DNA from: CALXOD01 sp964402715
Lineage (GTDB): Bacteria; Verrucomicrobiota; Lentisphaeria; Victivallales; Victivallaceae
DNA length: 45,910 bases
Direction of reading: 5' to 3'
NCBI GenBank assembly: GCA_964402715.1
Contig: CAYODJ010000016.1
Coordinates: 1 to 45,910, forward strand
Positions 9,188 through 17,574 of the stretch are shown piece after piece. Position numbers and translations under genes: made by a program. The notes under the pieces are model-generated. The model worked only from the letters and a program-made list of their open reading frames with translations. It did not search any database and had not been told where the DNA came from. The first letter of the stretch is position 1, and each line of letters begins with the position of its first letter.

Positions 9188-10082
9188 ATCCGGTTTTCTC
9201 CTGCTTGAACCAGTCGTTGCCGTCCGCGTCGCACACTTTCAGGCCGTCTCTCCGCGCCATGACGCTTCCGATTCTGGTGACGGGGGCGAGACATCCCGGC
9301 CAGGACGCGGACAGCGACGCGCCGAGACGGTGAGGGACGGAAAAAAGCAGTTCATAATCCTCTCCGTCGGAAAGAGCGTCCGACGCGTGCGCCCCCCGGC
9401 GCAGCGGCAACAGGGACGCGTCGATCCGCATGCAGACTCCGGAAGACTCCGCCACGCGTGCGGCGTCGAGCAGCAGTCCGTCGCTGATGTCGATCGCGCA
9501 GCGTGAAATTCTGTGCTCCGTCAGAAACCGTCCTTCCTCCAGACGGGGACGGAAACGCAGGTGATGACCGCTGCCCAGTGAATTCCCCAGCGTGCCGGTC
9601 ACCCATAGTTCGTCTCCGGGAGACGCTCCGCAGCGGAGCAGGACCGAGCCGTCGGGCGGTGTTTCTCCGATGATGGTCAGGGCCGCGACCTCCCCGCGGC
9701 ACGACGGCGGCATCGCAGCCAAATCGCCGCCCACCAGCATCACTCCGTAGGAGGCCGCTTCCGCAGCCACGGCATGAGAGAACCTCAGCAGCCAGTCGTC
9801 GTCGCGTCCGTTGACGGCCAGCGTCAATAGGGCCCAGCGCGGGAGTCCGCCCATGGCGGCGATGTCGCTCAGATTGCGCTTCACCAGTTTCGCCCCGGCG
9901 CTTTCGGGCGCGGTTCGATCCGCGTAATAATGGACGTCGCCAATCAGCTGATCGACGGCCGCGAGCAGTTTTCTGCCGCCGCCCGCGTCGAGTACGGCGC
10001 AGTCGTCGCCGGCTCCGACGATTACGGATTCATTTCTCGGCAGATCCGGCAGCAGGGTGTTCAGTATATGAAGTTCGTTCAC
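9174..10082 (-). CDS. thiL: thiamine-monophosphate kinase
   Basis: ThiL phosphorylates thiamine monophosphate to the active cofactor thiamine diphosphate. The 302-residue protein has the Mg/ATP-binding GAGDDCAVLD near the N-terminus, DQLIGDVHYY, KRNLSDIAAMGG and VGGDLAA. A C-terminal CAIDISDGLLLDAARVA segment completes the PurM-like fold. It overlaps tsaE by 14 nt on the same strand. The only other thiamine-related signal in the window is the shared fold with purM, so context gives no further hint. It is divergent from a small lipoprotein gene. Confidence 0.95.
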   Translation of the reverse strand: MNELHILNTLLPDLPRNESVIVGAGDDCAVLDAGGGRKLLAAVDQLIGDVHYYADRTAPESAGAKLVKRNLSDIAAMGGLPRWALLTLAVNGRDDDWLLRFSHAVAAEAASYGVMLVGGDLAAMPPSCRGEVAALTIIGETPPDGSVLLRCGASPGDELWVTGTLGNSLGSGHHLRFRPRLEEGRFLTEHRISRCAIDISDGLLLDAARVAESSGVCMRIDASLLPLRRGAHASDALSDGEDYELLFSVPHRLGASLSASWPGCLAPVTRIGSVMARRDGLKVCDADGNDWFKQEKTGYVHQ

Positions 10083-10155
10083 GGTGTCGTCATCCTGTGA
10101 GGAAAGATTACACGTTCCGCCGTCGGACGCGGCACGTTCCGCGGATTACGCACGA

Positions 10156-10201
10156 CGGCGGCTGCGGGGGGCGCTTCGCCGCACACGGAGCGCCGCCGCC
10201 G
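10156..10201. other. strong GC-rich hairpin in the thiL/lipoprotein divergent region
   Basis: CGGCGGC (10156-10162) pairs perfectly with GCCGCCG (10195-10201), and GGCGCT (10170-10175) pairs with AGCGCC (10189-10194). A 7-nt bulge on the left arm separates the two stems. There is no T-tract, so it is not a classical terminator. It may sit in a leader or separate the two divergent units. Confidence 0.45.
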
Positions 10202-10294
10202 ACAGGCGCAGCGCATAGTAAAGATAGACCGCGAATGCGAAAAAGAAAGCGGGACGGTCTTTCATTTGGGGAAAAAAAGGCTATTTTAGACGGC

Positions 10295-10939
10295 ATGAGA
10301 ATACTGGCTTCAGTTGTTTGCTGTCTGCTGCTGTGCGGATGCGCCCGCGAGGACGGAGGGGACGCGGATCTGCGCATGGAGTGGGTGCATTTGGTGATCC
10401 GCATGTTTCACAGCATGGACAGCGGCGACGGCGCAGCCGCCGCCGAGCAGGCCAAGAAATTGCAGGCGCTGGATCCGGAGAACACATATCTGATCACGAT
10501 TATGGACACGCAGAGGGGGAACGCCTTGATTGGAAAGGCGCAGAAACTTCTTGATTCAGGCCGTCTGGATGAAGCGATTGCGGTATTGGAGGAGGGGCGC
10601 AGGGGGATGCCGTTTTATGGAAGGATCGGACAGGAAATCCGTCGGCTGCGGCTTCTGGCCGTGCTTCAGGACGCGGTGCGGTCGTACGAGAACGCGTCCG
10701 GTTTGTCCGAGAGGAATGCGGCACTGCTGGCTCTGGAGCGCACTGCGGAGCAGGTGAATCACGGGGAGCTGACTGCGGAACTGGCGCGACGCCGCGAGGC
10801 GCTGGATCTGGAAATCGCCGACGAACGCGGCCGCGCCGAAGCCGCCGCGCACGTGAATCGGACGGGCGCGGACACGGAGAACGCGTCGGCGGGGAAGTCT
10901 TCCGACGCTTCCGATGACGGCGTCGCCGTACGGCAGTGA
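10295..10939 (+). CDS. small lipoprotein with TPR-like helical repeats, unknown function
   Basis: This 214-residue protein begins MRILASVVCCLLLCGC, a signal peptide ending in a lipobox, so it is probably anchored in the outer or inner membrane. The middle contains helical pairs (LDSGRLDEAIAVLEEG) that resemble tetratricopeptide repeats. The C-terminal 40 residues are low-complexity and polar. No enzyme motif is seen. The start at 10295 is chosen because only it gives a signal peptide; the frame is open further upstream. A possible -10 (TATTTT, 10282-10287) lies only 7 nt before the start, so the message may have almost no leader. A parvulin-like gene follows 39 bp downstream, which suggests an envelope-related unit. 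Confidence 0.7.
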   Translation: MRILASVVCCLLLCGCAREDGGDADLRMEWVHLVIRMFHSMDSGDGAAAAEQAKKLQALDPENTYLITIMDTQRGNALIGKAQKLLDSGRLDEAIAVLEEGRRGMPFYGRIGQEIRRLRLLAVLQDAVRSYENASGLSERNAALLALERTAEQVNHGELTAELARRREALDLEIADERGRAEAAAHVNRTGADTENASAGKSSDASDDGVAVRQ

Positions 10940-10978
10940 CCGTCCCCCTCCGAAGATTGGAAATTGCCGGCGGTCCGG

Positions 10979-11863
10979 ATGAGAACAACCTTTTTCAAAC
11001 TGCAATTCTGTCTTCTGATCGCTCTTGTGCATCCGGTGTCTACGGCGGCTGATGGCCTGCCGGAGGTTCTGGTGTCCTTCGACGGGGGGCGGATAACCAG
11101 GGCTCGCGCGACGGAGCTGGTGCGCCTGAAGCGACCGGCGGTCAGTGAGGACTCCGCCGACTTCCGCGATCTGCTGCGCCGGGCGGCGGACGAGGAGCTG
11201 TGCCGGATTGCTATTGACCGCCGTCTTCGGAAGGCGGGCTTCCGGCCGTCTTTTGACACGGCGTACGCATGCCTGCGGCGGATGTATCGAGCCCTGCCCG
11301 AGAAAATGAAGCGTCCGTCCGATTCGGAGATGAGGAAGACGGCCGCCGATCCGGAGATGCAGATGCGGCTGGCCGTCCAGTGGTATCTGCTTCAGACATC
11401 TCCCGGCGCGTTGAGTGTCTCGGACGCGGAGATAGAGGATTTCTACCGGGAACATCAGGAGTGGTTTCGCCGGCCCGCATCGCTTCAGGCGGAAGTGCTG
11501 CGCACGGCACCGACTCCGGCGGGGCGGGAGGCCATGATCGCGGCGGAGGCCAGGGTGCTTCAGGGGGAGGAGTTCGGTCGGGTTGCGGCGGCCACGCCGG
11601 AGCGGGTGGAAGCCGCCGTCCCTGAAGATGTCGTCGGGCGGATCGGAGCGTCGTTGAAGGAGGGGGAAGTGAGCAAGATGGTGGAGCTGCCTTCCGGTTA
11701 TGTGCTGATGCGGGCGGTCCGCCGCATTCCGGCCGGGTATTATTCTCTGGAAGAGGCACGTGAGTATATCCGCCAGGAGCTGATGATGCGGCGTTCGGCG
11801 AAGGAGCTGCGGAAAATCGTCTCCGAAACGCTGCCGGACATGCGGGTGAGATATCACTTCTGA
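10979..11863 (+). CDS. SurA/parvulin-like peptidyl-prolyl isomerase
   Basis: The 294-residue secreted protein has an N-terminal signal (FFKLQFCLLIALVHPVSTAADG). A SurA_N-like helical region follows (GGRITRARATELVRLKR, EELCRIAIDRRL). A parvulin-type region runs from about 145 to 275, with DAEIEDFYREHQEWF and VSKMVELPSGYVLMRAV. These are typical of periplasmic foldases that assist outer-membrane proteins. The PPIase domain appears short, and some usual active-site positions are not evident, so it may be mainly a chaperone. ATG at 10979 is preferred over an upstream TTG. The 3' end overlaps the convergent tgt gene by 10 nt. Confidence 0.78.
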   Translation: MRTTFFKLQFCLLIALVHPVSTAADGLPEVLVSFDGGRITRARATELVRLKRPAVSEDSADFRDLLRRAADEELCRIAIDRRLRKAGFRPSFDTAYACLRRMYRALPEKMKRPSDSEMRKTAADPEMQMRLAVQWYLLQTSPGALSVSDAEIEDFYREHQEWFRRPASLQAEVLRTAPTPAGREAMIAAEARVLQGEEFGRVAAATPERVEAAVPEDVVGRIGASLKEGEVSKMVELPSGYVLMRAVRRIPAGYYSLEEAREYIRQELMMRRSAKELRKIVSETLPDMRVRYHF

Positions 11864-13026
11864 GAAACGGGCGGAGGGAGCGGGACGCCGCCGCCGGGGT
11901 CGGTTCGGGAACCGTCCGCCTCCCCCCGCAGGGAGGCGAATCTCCGGCGCAGTTCAGGGAAGGTGCCGTTTTCGATGCTCGTTCGGATTTGGCGCATCAG
12001 CGTCAGGAAATAGTGGATGTTGTGCAGCGTCACCAGTCGCACGCCGAGGATTTCCCCGACGTTGAACAGGTGACGGATGTAGGCTTTGGTGAAGTTTCTG
12101 CAGGCGTAGCATCCGCATGACGGATCGATGGGGGTCGGATCATCGGCATAGCGGCCGGCTTTGACGGGGATGGTGGTCGCTCCGACGAAGGCGCTGCCGT
12201 GCCGGCCCAGACGGGTCGGCATGACGCAGTCGAACATGTCCACTCCCCGCGCCACGGCTTCCACGATTTGTCCCGGGGCACCGACGCCCATCAGATAGCG
12301 GGGCTTGCTCTCCGGCATGGCGGCGGCGGTGTAGTCCAGGCATTCGAACATCGCCTCCTCCGGTTCTCCGACCGAAAGACCGCCGATTGCATATCCGTCG
12401 AAATCAATCAGTGACAGCTCCTGCACCGCATGGAGCCTCAGATCGCGGTACAGCGATCCCTGGATGATGCCGAAGCGCAGCTGACCGGGATGCAGCTCCT
12501 GTTCAAAAGACATGCGTTCCCAGCGCAGGGTGGTGGAAAGGGATTTCTCGGCCTGCGCACGGGTCGCGGGGTAGGGCGTGCACTCGTCAAACGCCATGAC
12601 GATGTCGGAGTCCAGCACTTTCTGAATGTGCATTGATTCCACCGGCCCCAAAAAGAAGCGGCTGCCGTCGATGTGCGACGCGAAGCGCACCCCGTCCGGC
12701 ATGATTTTCCGCAGTTTCGCCAGGCTGAACACCTGGAATCCACCGCTGTCCGTCAGGAGTGCGCGGTTCCAGCCGCAGAACCGGTGCAATCCGCCGGACT
12801 GTCCTATGATTTTCAAACCGGGGCGGAGAAACAGGTGGTAGGTGTTGCCGAGGATGATCTCCGCCCCCAGGTTTTCCAGCTCCATCGGGGTCATGGTTTT
12901 GACTGTGCCGCGGGTTCCGACCGGCATGAACACCGGTGTTTCCACGACGCCGTGCCTGGTCGTCAGGCGGCCGCGGCGCGCTCCGGTTCCGGGGCAGCGC
13001 CCGATGATTTCGAAACAGGACGTCAT
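11854..13026 (-). CDS. tgt: queuine/preQ1 tRNA-ribosyltransferase
   Basis: Tgt exchanges guanine-34 for preQ1 in tRNAs with GUN anticodons, the first tRNA-level step of queuosine synthesis. The 390-residue protein has TPVFMPVGTRGTVK, LTDSGGFQVFSL (Asp near 93), GGLSVGEP and the nucleophile region GVDMFDCVMPTR (Asp near 266). The zinc site is CGCYAC (Cys 304, 306, 309) with a His near 335. The start is set at ATG 13026, which gives the usual N-terminal length; no clear ribosome site is visible there. QueA, the next enzyme of the pathway, is encoded about 3.4 kb away on the other strand. Confidence 0.96.
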   Translation of the reverse strand: MTSCFEIIGRCPGTGARRGRLTTRHGVVETPVFMPVGTRGTVKTMTPMELENLGAEIILGNTYHLFLRPGLKIIGQSGGLHRFCGWNRALLTDSGGFQVFSLAKLRKIMPDGVRFASHIDGSRFFLGPVESMHIQKVLDSDIVMAFDECTPYPATRAQAEKSLSTTLRWERMSFEQELHPGQLRFGIIQGSLYRDLRLHAVQELSLIDFDGYAIGGLSVGEPEEAMFECLDYTAAAMPESKPRYLMGVGAPGQIVEAVARGVDMFDCVMPTRLGRHGSAFVGATTIPVKAGRYADDPTPIDPSCGCYACRNFTKAYIRHLFNVGEILGVRLVTLHNIHYFLTLMRQIRTSIENGTFPELRRRFASLRGEADGSRTDPGGGVPLPPPVSQK

Positions 13027-13165
13027 ACTATGATGCACGGTTGATTGAGGGCGACGCCGATCATGCCGGCGGCGCACGGAGTTCCCTGCCCCGCGCCGAA
13101 GCGATTCGGACGCGCCGGGCGGCGGGGACTGCGGCGTGTTTCAGGATCGGCGTCGGAGACGAGTT

Positions 13166-13720
13166 TTACCGCTCCACCTGCATGGTTTCGAACAGCCGAT
13201 CGGCGTCCTCTCCCCTGCCGAGTATGGCCGCGACCTCCGCCGCGAACCGGAAGGCGGCTCCCGGGCCGCGGCCGGTCACGACGCGGTTGCCGCGTTCGGT
13301 CGGATGTCCACTGGGCTTTCGGGCGCCGAATTCCGACTCGAATCCCGGACAGGCCGTGAACCGGCAGTGTTCAAGCAGACCCGCCTTGGCGAGCACGATG
13401 GGAGCGGCGCAGATTGCCGCCACGACTCCTCCGCCTTGGTGGACGGCCTGCAGAAACGTGATCACCGCCGGATTGTCGCGAAGGTTGGAGCTGCCGGGCA
13501 TCCCCCCTGGCAGCACCACGGCGGCGTAATTTTCGGGACAGGCGGACGCGAGGGTCCTCTCCGTCCTTATCGTGATGCCGTGGGAGCCTGTCGTCTCCTG
13601 ACGGTTGTCCGCGGCGAGAAACTCCACCTCGAAGTGCAATCGGCGCAGCACGTCGGCGACAATGACCGCTTCCGCTTCTTCAAAGCCTTCGGCGAACAAC
13701 ATGGCGATTTTCCCGGGCAT
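13166..13720 (-). CDS. DJ-1/PfpI family protein (YajL/ThiJ type)
   Basis: This 184-residue cytoplasmic protein belongs to the DJ-1 superfamily. It shows the conserved acidic residue in AEGFEEAEAV, VLPGGMPGSSNL, and the nucleophile elbow AAICAAP with Cys near 104. An ending of FRFAAEVAAILG completes the pattern. Members include glyoxalase III, deglycase-like proteins and redox chaperones, and the activity cannot be settled from sequence. It is divergent from xer, with a strong promoter for xer in between. About 140 bp separate it from the start of tgt on the same strand. Confidence 0.92.
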   Translation of the reverse strand: MPGKIAMLFAEGFEEAEAVIVADVLRRLHFEVEFLAADNRQETTGSHGITIRTERTLASACPENYAAVVLPGGMPGSSNLRDNPAVITFLQAVHQGGGVVAAICAAPIVLAKAGLLEHCRFTACPGFESEFGARKPSGHPTERGNRVVTGRGPGAAFRFAAEVAAILGRGEDADRLFETMQVER

Positions 13721-13737
13721 GATAAGATCCTTTCCGT

Positions 13738-13766
13738 TTTCACATGCGGCGATTCCGTGCTATAAT
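13738..13766 (+). promoter_or_regulatory. sigma70-type promoter of xer
   Basis: A perfect TATAAT at 13761-13766 is preceded, with 17-bp spacing, by the weak -35 TTTCAC (13738-13743). It lies between the divergent DJ-1 gene and xer and gives a leader of about 20 nt. Confidence 0.65.
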
Positions 13767-13793
13767 ACTGCAAAGCGGGGTTTTTTGCCAATC

Positions 13794-14693
13794 ATGATGG
13801 AACAGAATTTGAAACATTTCCTGCAGTATCTGGTGTCCGAGCGGGGGCTGGCCAGGAATTCGGTGGATGCATACCAGTCGGATCTTGAGGACGTCATAGA
13901 CTATCTGCAGACCAGAGGCGTGAAATCGTTTTCCGACGTTGACAGGACAATGCTCGTCGAATATCTCGGCGATTGTCGCGACGCCGGTCTGGAGACCGCG
14001 ACGGTTGCCAGGCGTCTGGTGTCGATCAAACTGCTGTTCCGTTTCCTCGCCGACGAGAAGCTGCTTCCGCGCGACGAGAGCAGGGTGATGGACTCCCCGA
14101 AGCTGTGGCGCATTCTGCCGGATTTTCTGTCGGCGGACGAGGTCACCGCCCTGATTGGAGTCTTTTCGGATCGCTCCGGCGATGCGCTCGAACTGCGAAA
14201 CCGCACGATCATGGAACTTCTGTACTCATCGGGACTGCGGGTGTCCGAGGTCGCCGCACTGCCCATTTCGGCGGTGGATTTCGACGTGGAGATCGTCAGG
14301 GTCGTCGGCAAGGGATCGAAGACCCGGGTGGTTCCGGTGGGAAAAATCGCCCTGCAGCTGATCCGGCGTTATCTGCAGTCGGCCCGGCCGGAGCTGGCCG
14401 AGAAGAATCCGAGGGCCGCCGAACTGTTTCTCTCCAGGAACGGCCGCCGCCTCGACCGCGAGCGGATCTGGGGAATCGTCAAGGACGCGGCGCTGCGGGC
14501 CGGCATCTCCAAGAATGTCCATCCGCATACGCTGCGGCACTCGTTTGCCAGCCACCTGCTGGAAAACGGGGCCGATTTGCGCGTCATTCAGGAGATGCTG
14601 GGTCACTCCGATATTTCGACCACGGAAATCTACACCCATGTCGACAAGTCGCGTCTTGTCTCGATTCACAGAAAGTTCCACCCCCGCGCGTGA
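13794..14693 (+). CDS. xerD: tyrosine recombinase XerC/XerD
   Basis: The protein resolves chromosome dimers at dif as part of the XerCD machine. It has 299 residues, typical for the family. There is an N-terminal SAM-like core-binding domain (FLQYLVSERGLARNSVDAYQSDL) and a C-terminal catalytic domain. The catalytic set is complete: Arg149 (SSGLRVSEV), Lys173, His245 and Arg248 (HPHTLRHS), His271 (LGHSD) and Tyr280 (EIYTHV). Two adjacent ATGs, at 13794 and 13797, could both serve as the start. XerC and XerD cannot be separated safely by eye; the HRKFHPRA tail resembles XerD slightly more. It has its own promoter and is followed by core genes, so it is not a mobile-element integrase. Confidence 0.93.
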   Translation: MMEQNLKHFLQYLVSERGLARNSVDAYQSDLEDVIDYLQTRGVKSFSDVDRTMLVEYLGDCRDAGLETATVARRLVSIKLLFRFLADEKLLPRDESRVMDSPKLWRILPDFLSADEVTALIGVFSDRSGDALELRNRTIMELLYSSGLRVSEVAALPISAVDFDVEIVRVVGKGSKTRVVPVGKIALQLIRRYLQSARPELAEKNPRAAELFLSRNGRRLDRERIWGIVKDAALRAGISKNVHPHTLRHSFASHLLENGADLRVIQEMLGHSDISTTEIYTHVDKSRLVSIHRKFHPRA

Positions 14694-14766
14694 TCGCGCC
14701 GCGGATTCGCGCCGGCCGGGGGAGGAACGATCCGTCTGACGGCTCCGGGCGGCGGAGCTCAGGGTT

Positions 14767-15534
14767 ATGGCAGATACGCTCTACGATTTGCTGGGAGTGG
14801 CGGTCAACTGCGATTTCGCCGCGCTCAAGAAGGCCTACTACGCACGGGCGAAGCTCTGTCATCCCGATCTGTTCGGCAATTCCGCCGTCAAGACCGAGGA
14901 GTTCAAGAGGCTGGTCGCGGCTTTCAACACGTTGTCCAATCCGGAACTGAGGCGGCGGTATGATTCGAAGATCCTGCCGACGGCGCAGGAGGCGCGCGAT
15001 CGGCATGCGCTGCTTGGAACGGAGGCCGACGACATTCTGGAGGAGCTGATCGTCGGCAACAACGCTCCTCCGGAGACGTCGCTGGCGACACTGATGGCCG
15101 ACTTGACCAAAACTGAGGTGTTCGTCACGTTCCGCGAGGGGAAAGATCATTTCGCTCACGGTCGGATGCGTTCGGCGGAACGTTGTTTCCGTTACGCGGT
15201 GGGCCGCTCCCCCGGGAACATTCTTTACCGTGTCTTCATGGCCCGGGCTTTCGGCGCGCGCCGGCGCTACCGGCAGGCGTGCCGCGAATACCGCACGGCG
15301 CTGGCGCTGGGCATGATGCGGATTCCGAGGCTTGAAATGACCATGGTCCGGCGCGAGTACGAGGAGATGCGCAGACGCAGACACCCTGTCTGGCGTTGGA
15401 TTTCCGACGCGTTCCGCGCCGAGCCGGCGCGTCTTTGCGAGGACGCTTCGGACGCGATGGTGAGACAGCTGAATCGCAGCATCGCCGCACGGCTGCGCGC
15501 CGCCGACAAGGGAGACACGCGCCGACTGGAATAA
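14767..15534 (+). CDS. J-domain protein with C-terminal helical repeat
   Basis: The 255-residue protein begins with a J domain (about 4-68): LYDLLGVAV, KKAYYARAKLCHPD with the invariant HPD at 32-34, and FNTLSNPELRRRYD. The J domain stimulates DnaK-type ATPases. There is no Gly/Phe region or zinc finger, so this is a class III co-chaperone. Residues about 125-185 contain TPR-like helices (GRMRSAERCFRYAVGRSPGN). The basic C-terminus has no recognised domain. It lies 73 bp after xer and 69 bp before the rhomboid gene, all on the plus strand. Confidence 0.88.
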   Translation: MADTLYDLLGVAVNCDFAALKKAYYARAKLCHPDLFGNSAVKTEEFKRLVAAFNTLSNPELRRRYDSKILPTAQEARDRHALLGTEADDILEELIVGNNAPPETSLATLMADLTKTEVFVTFREGKDHFAHGRMRSAERCFRYAVGRSPGNILYRVFMARAFGARRRYRQACREYRTALALGMMRIPRLEMTMVRREYEEMRRRRHPVWRWISDAFRAEPARLCEDASDAMVRQLNRSIAARLRAADKGDTRRLE

Positions 15535-15555
15535 ACACCGCCGTCATGCTATATT
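15526..15555 (+). promoter_or_regulatory. possible promoter before the rhomboid gene
   Basis: TATATT at 15550-15555 is a good -10. The -35, CTGGAA at 15526-15531 with 18-bp spacing, is weak and overlaps the end of the J-protein gene. AGGAGG lies just ahead of the ATG at 15604. Confidence 0.4.
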
Positions 15556-15603
15556 GCCTTTTCGGTTCGGCGGCGGCAGAAGGTAATCGACACGAGGAGG
15601 CTT

Positions 15604-16473
15604 ATGGGACTTTTCGACCGTTCCTATATGCGCGGGTCATACCCGTTTTCATCTCCGGGACGATCCGGAGACGGCATGAGCATGCTGTGGTATCTGATCG
15701 CCGCCAATGTCGCGGTCTTCGTCCTGTCGGGCATGGCGCCGCACCAGCTGGGAGAAAAGTTGCTGCTCACGTCCGACGGAGTCAGGAACGGACAGTTCTA
15801 CCGTGTGGTCACGGCGGCGTTCCTGCACATGGACTTTTTCCATATCCTCCTGAACATGTGGGGACTGTACATCTTCGGCGCATTGGTCGCGCCGCATCTG
15901 AGTCCGCGGCGGATGCTGTGGCTCTACCTGATTGGCGGAGTTTTCGGGAATCTGCTGTTCCTGGCGTTCAATTGGAACAGCGGCTACGCTCTGCTGGGCG
16001 CCAGCGGGGCGGTCTACGCGGTCACCATCGCCGCCGCCATGCTCGAACCCGATCGGCGTTTCGTGCTGATGCTCATGCCCATGTTCCCCATCAAGACCAG
16101 CACCATGGTGGTCTGTTTCACCATCATCGAGATTGTCAGTCAGCTGGCCGGCATGCAGGGGCAGGTGGCGCATCTGGCGCATCTGGGCGGATTTCTCGCC
16201 GGCTACTGTTATCTGAAGCTTCTGCGCGACCTTCCGATCGCCTGGGATCCGCTGCGGAGTTTCATGACGGCCGGGAGATCGGCGGGTGGGGGCCGGAGCG
16301 CACGGCCCCGTTCCGGGCCGGACAGCGCCGGGGACGGATGCTTCCGGGCGTCTCAGCGGGATGTGGATCAGCTTCTGGACAAAATTTCCGAGTACGGCGT
16401 CAACAGCCTGACTCCGGAGGAATTTGCGACACTGCGCCGTTTCCGTGAACAGATGAAGCGTCAGGGGCGGTGA
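15604..16473 (+). CDS. rhomboid family intramembrane serine protease
   Basis: This 289-residue multi-pass membrane protein has the rhomboid core. HILLNMWGLYIFG holds the oxyanion/HxxxN segment. GASGAVYAV contains the nucleophile Ser134. AHLAHLGGFLAG contains the catalytic His193. Rhomboids cleave transmembrane segments of substrate proteins inside the lipid bilayer. The C-terminal 50 residues (DQLLDKISEYGVNSLTPEE) form a short soluble helical extension found in many bacterial rhomboids of this type. The stop codon overlaps the GTG start of queA (GTGA), so translation is coupled. No substrate is evident from the context. Confidence 0.93.
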   Translation: MGLFDRSYMRGSYPFSSPGRSGDGMSMLWYLIAANVAVFVLSGMAPHQLGEKLLLTSDGVRNGQFYRVVTAAFLHMDFFHILLNMWGLYIFGALVAPHLSPRRMLWLYLIGGVFGNLLFLAFNWNSGYALLGASGAVYAVTIAAAMLEPDRRFVLMLMPMFPIKTSTMVVCFTIIEIVSQLAGMQGQVAHLAHLGGFLAGYCYLKLLRDLPIAWDPLRSFMTAGRSAGGGRSARPRSGPDSAGDGCFRASQRDVDQLLDKISEYGVNSLTPEEFATLRRFREQMKRQGR

Positions 16474-17549
16474 AAGTGGATGCAACGCTCAGCACGTCGC
16501 TGTTCGACTATGACCTGCCGGAGGAACTGATAGCTCAGCGTCCCGCTGAACGGCGCGACGGTTCCCGCATGCTGGTGGTGGATCGGGTTTCAGGCGCTGC
16601 GGAGATTCATCCGTTCCGCGACGTCGTCGACTATCTCGCGCCGGACGACGTTCTGGTCTGCAACGACACCAGAGTTCTGCGCGGCCGCATGTACGCCCGC
16701 AGGGACGGTCTGTCCGGCGGGGCGCGTTTTGAACTGCTGCTGGTCGCTCCGTCCGATCCGTCGGGACGGAGATGGAGCGCTCTGCTCAAACCGGGCAGGA
16801 GGGCGGCGCCCGGGACGCGGGCGGTTCTGCTGAAACACGACGGTGCGCTCAACGACGACGGCGACGGGTTTTCGGTGCTGGGCCGCCGCGACGGCGATCT
16901 TTTCGAGATAGAATTTTTTCAGGGCGATCCGGAAGCGCTGCAGCGGCGGTACGGGCATGTCCCTTTGCCGCCGTACATCCGCCGGGGGGATGAATGCGCC
17001 GATTCGGAAAGGTATCAGACGGTCTTCGCCAGACATCCCGGAGCCGTCGCCGCTCCGACCGCCGGACTGCACTTCACGCCGGAAATACTTGAAGAGCTCC
17101 GAGGCAGGGGCGTCCGGATTGCGATGGTCACTCTCCATGTCGGACCGGGGACTTTCAAGCCGGTTTCAGTGGAGAACATCCGACTGCACAGGATGCATGC
17201 GGAGGAATATCATCTGCCCGAAGAGACGGCCTCGTTGATCAACGAGGCCCATGCACGCGGGAAACGGGTGATGGCCGTGGGCACCACCACGGTCCGGGTT
17301 CTGGAGAGCTGCGCACGGGACGACGGCTCCGTCGTGCCGGGGAGCGGCCGCACCGAGCTGTTTCTGCATCCGCCGCGCCGTCCGAAGGCGGTGGATCGGC
17401 TGCTGACCAATTTTCACCTGCCCAGGAGCACGCTCCTGATGCTGGTGTCCACGTTTGCGGATCGAGAAAAGGTGCTGGCCGCCTACGCGCTGGCGGTGCG
17501 GGAGCGCATGCGTTTCTACAGCTACGGGGACTGCATGCTGCTGAAGTGA
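16470..17549 (+). CDS. queA: S-adenosylmethionine:tRNA ribosyltransferase-isomerase
   Basis: QueA moves the ribosyl group of SAM onto preQ1-modified tRNA to give epoxyqueuosine. The 359-residue protein has the typical N-terminus (LFDYDLPEELIAQRPAE) and LVCNDTRVLRGRM. It also has PLPPYIRR, AVAAPTAGLHFTPE, HVGPGTFKPV, and the C-terminal NFHLPRSTLLMLVSTFA. All are family signatures and the length is normal. It starts with GTG overlapping the rhomboid stop codon. Together with tgt it supplies two consecutive steps of queuosine synthesis in this window; preQ1 synthesis genes are not seen. Confidence 0.96.
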   Translation: MKVDATLSTSLFDYDLPEELIAQRPAERRDGSRMLVVDRVSGAAEIHPFRDVVDYLAPDDVLVCNDTRVLRGRMYARRDGLSGGARFELLLVAPSDPSGRRWSALLKPGRRAAPGTRAVLLKHDGALNDDGDGFSVLGRRDGDLFEIEFFQGDPEALQRRYGHVPLPPYIRRGDECADSERYQTVFARHPGAVAAPTAGLHFTPEILEELRGRGVRIAMVTLHVGPGTFKPVSVENIRLHRMHAEEYHLPEETASLINEAHARGKRVMAVGTTTVRVLESCARDDGSVVPGSGRTELFLHPPRRPKAVDRLLTNFHLPRSTLLMLVSTFADREKVLAAYALAVRERMRFYSYGDCMLLK

Positions 17550-17574
17550 TCCGGAAGCACGGGTGAAGGGGTAA

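Noticed and set aside
13794..14693. Tyrosine recombinase read as a phage or island integrase
   Set aside because: It has XerC/D length and motifs, its own promoter and core-gene neighbours, with no att repeats or phage genes nearby.
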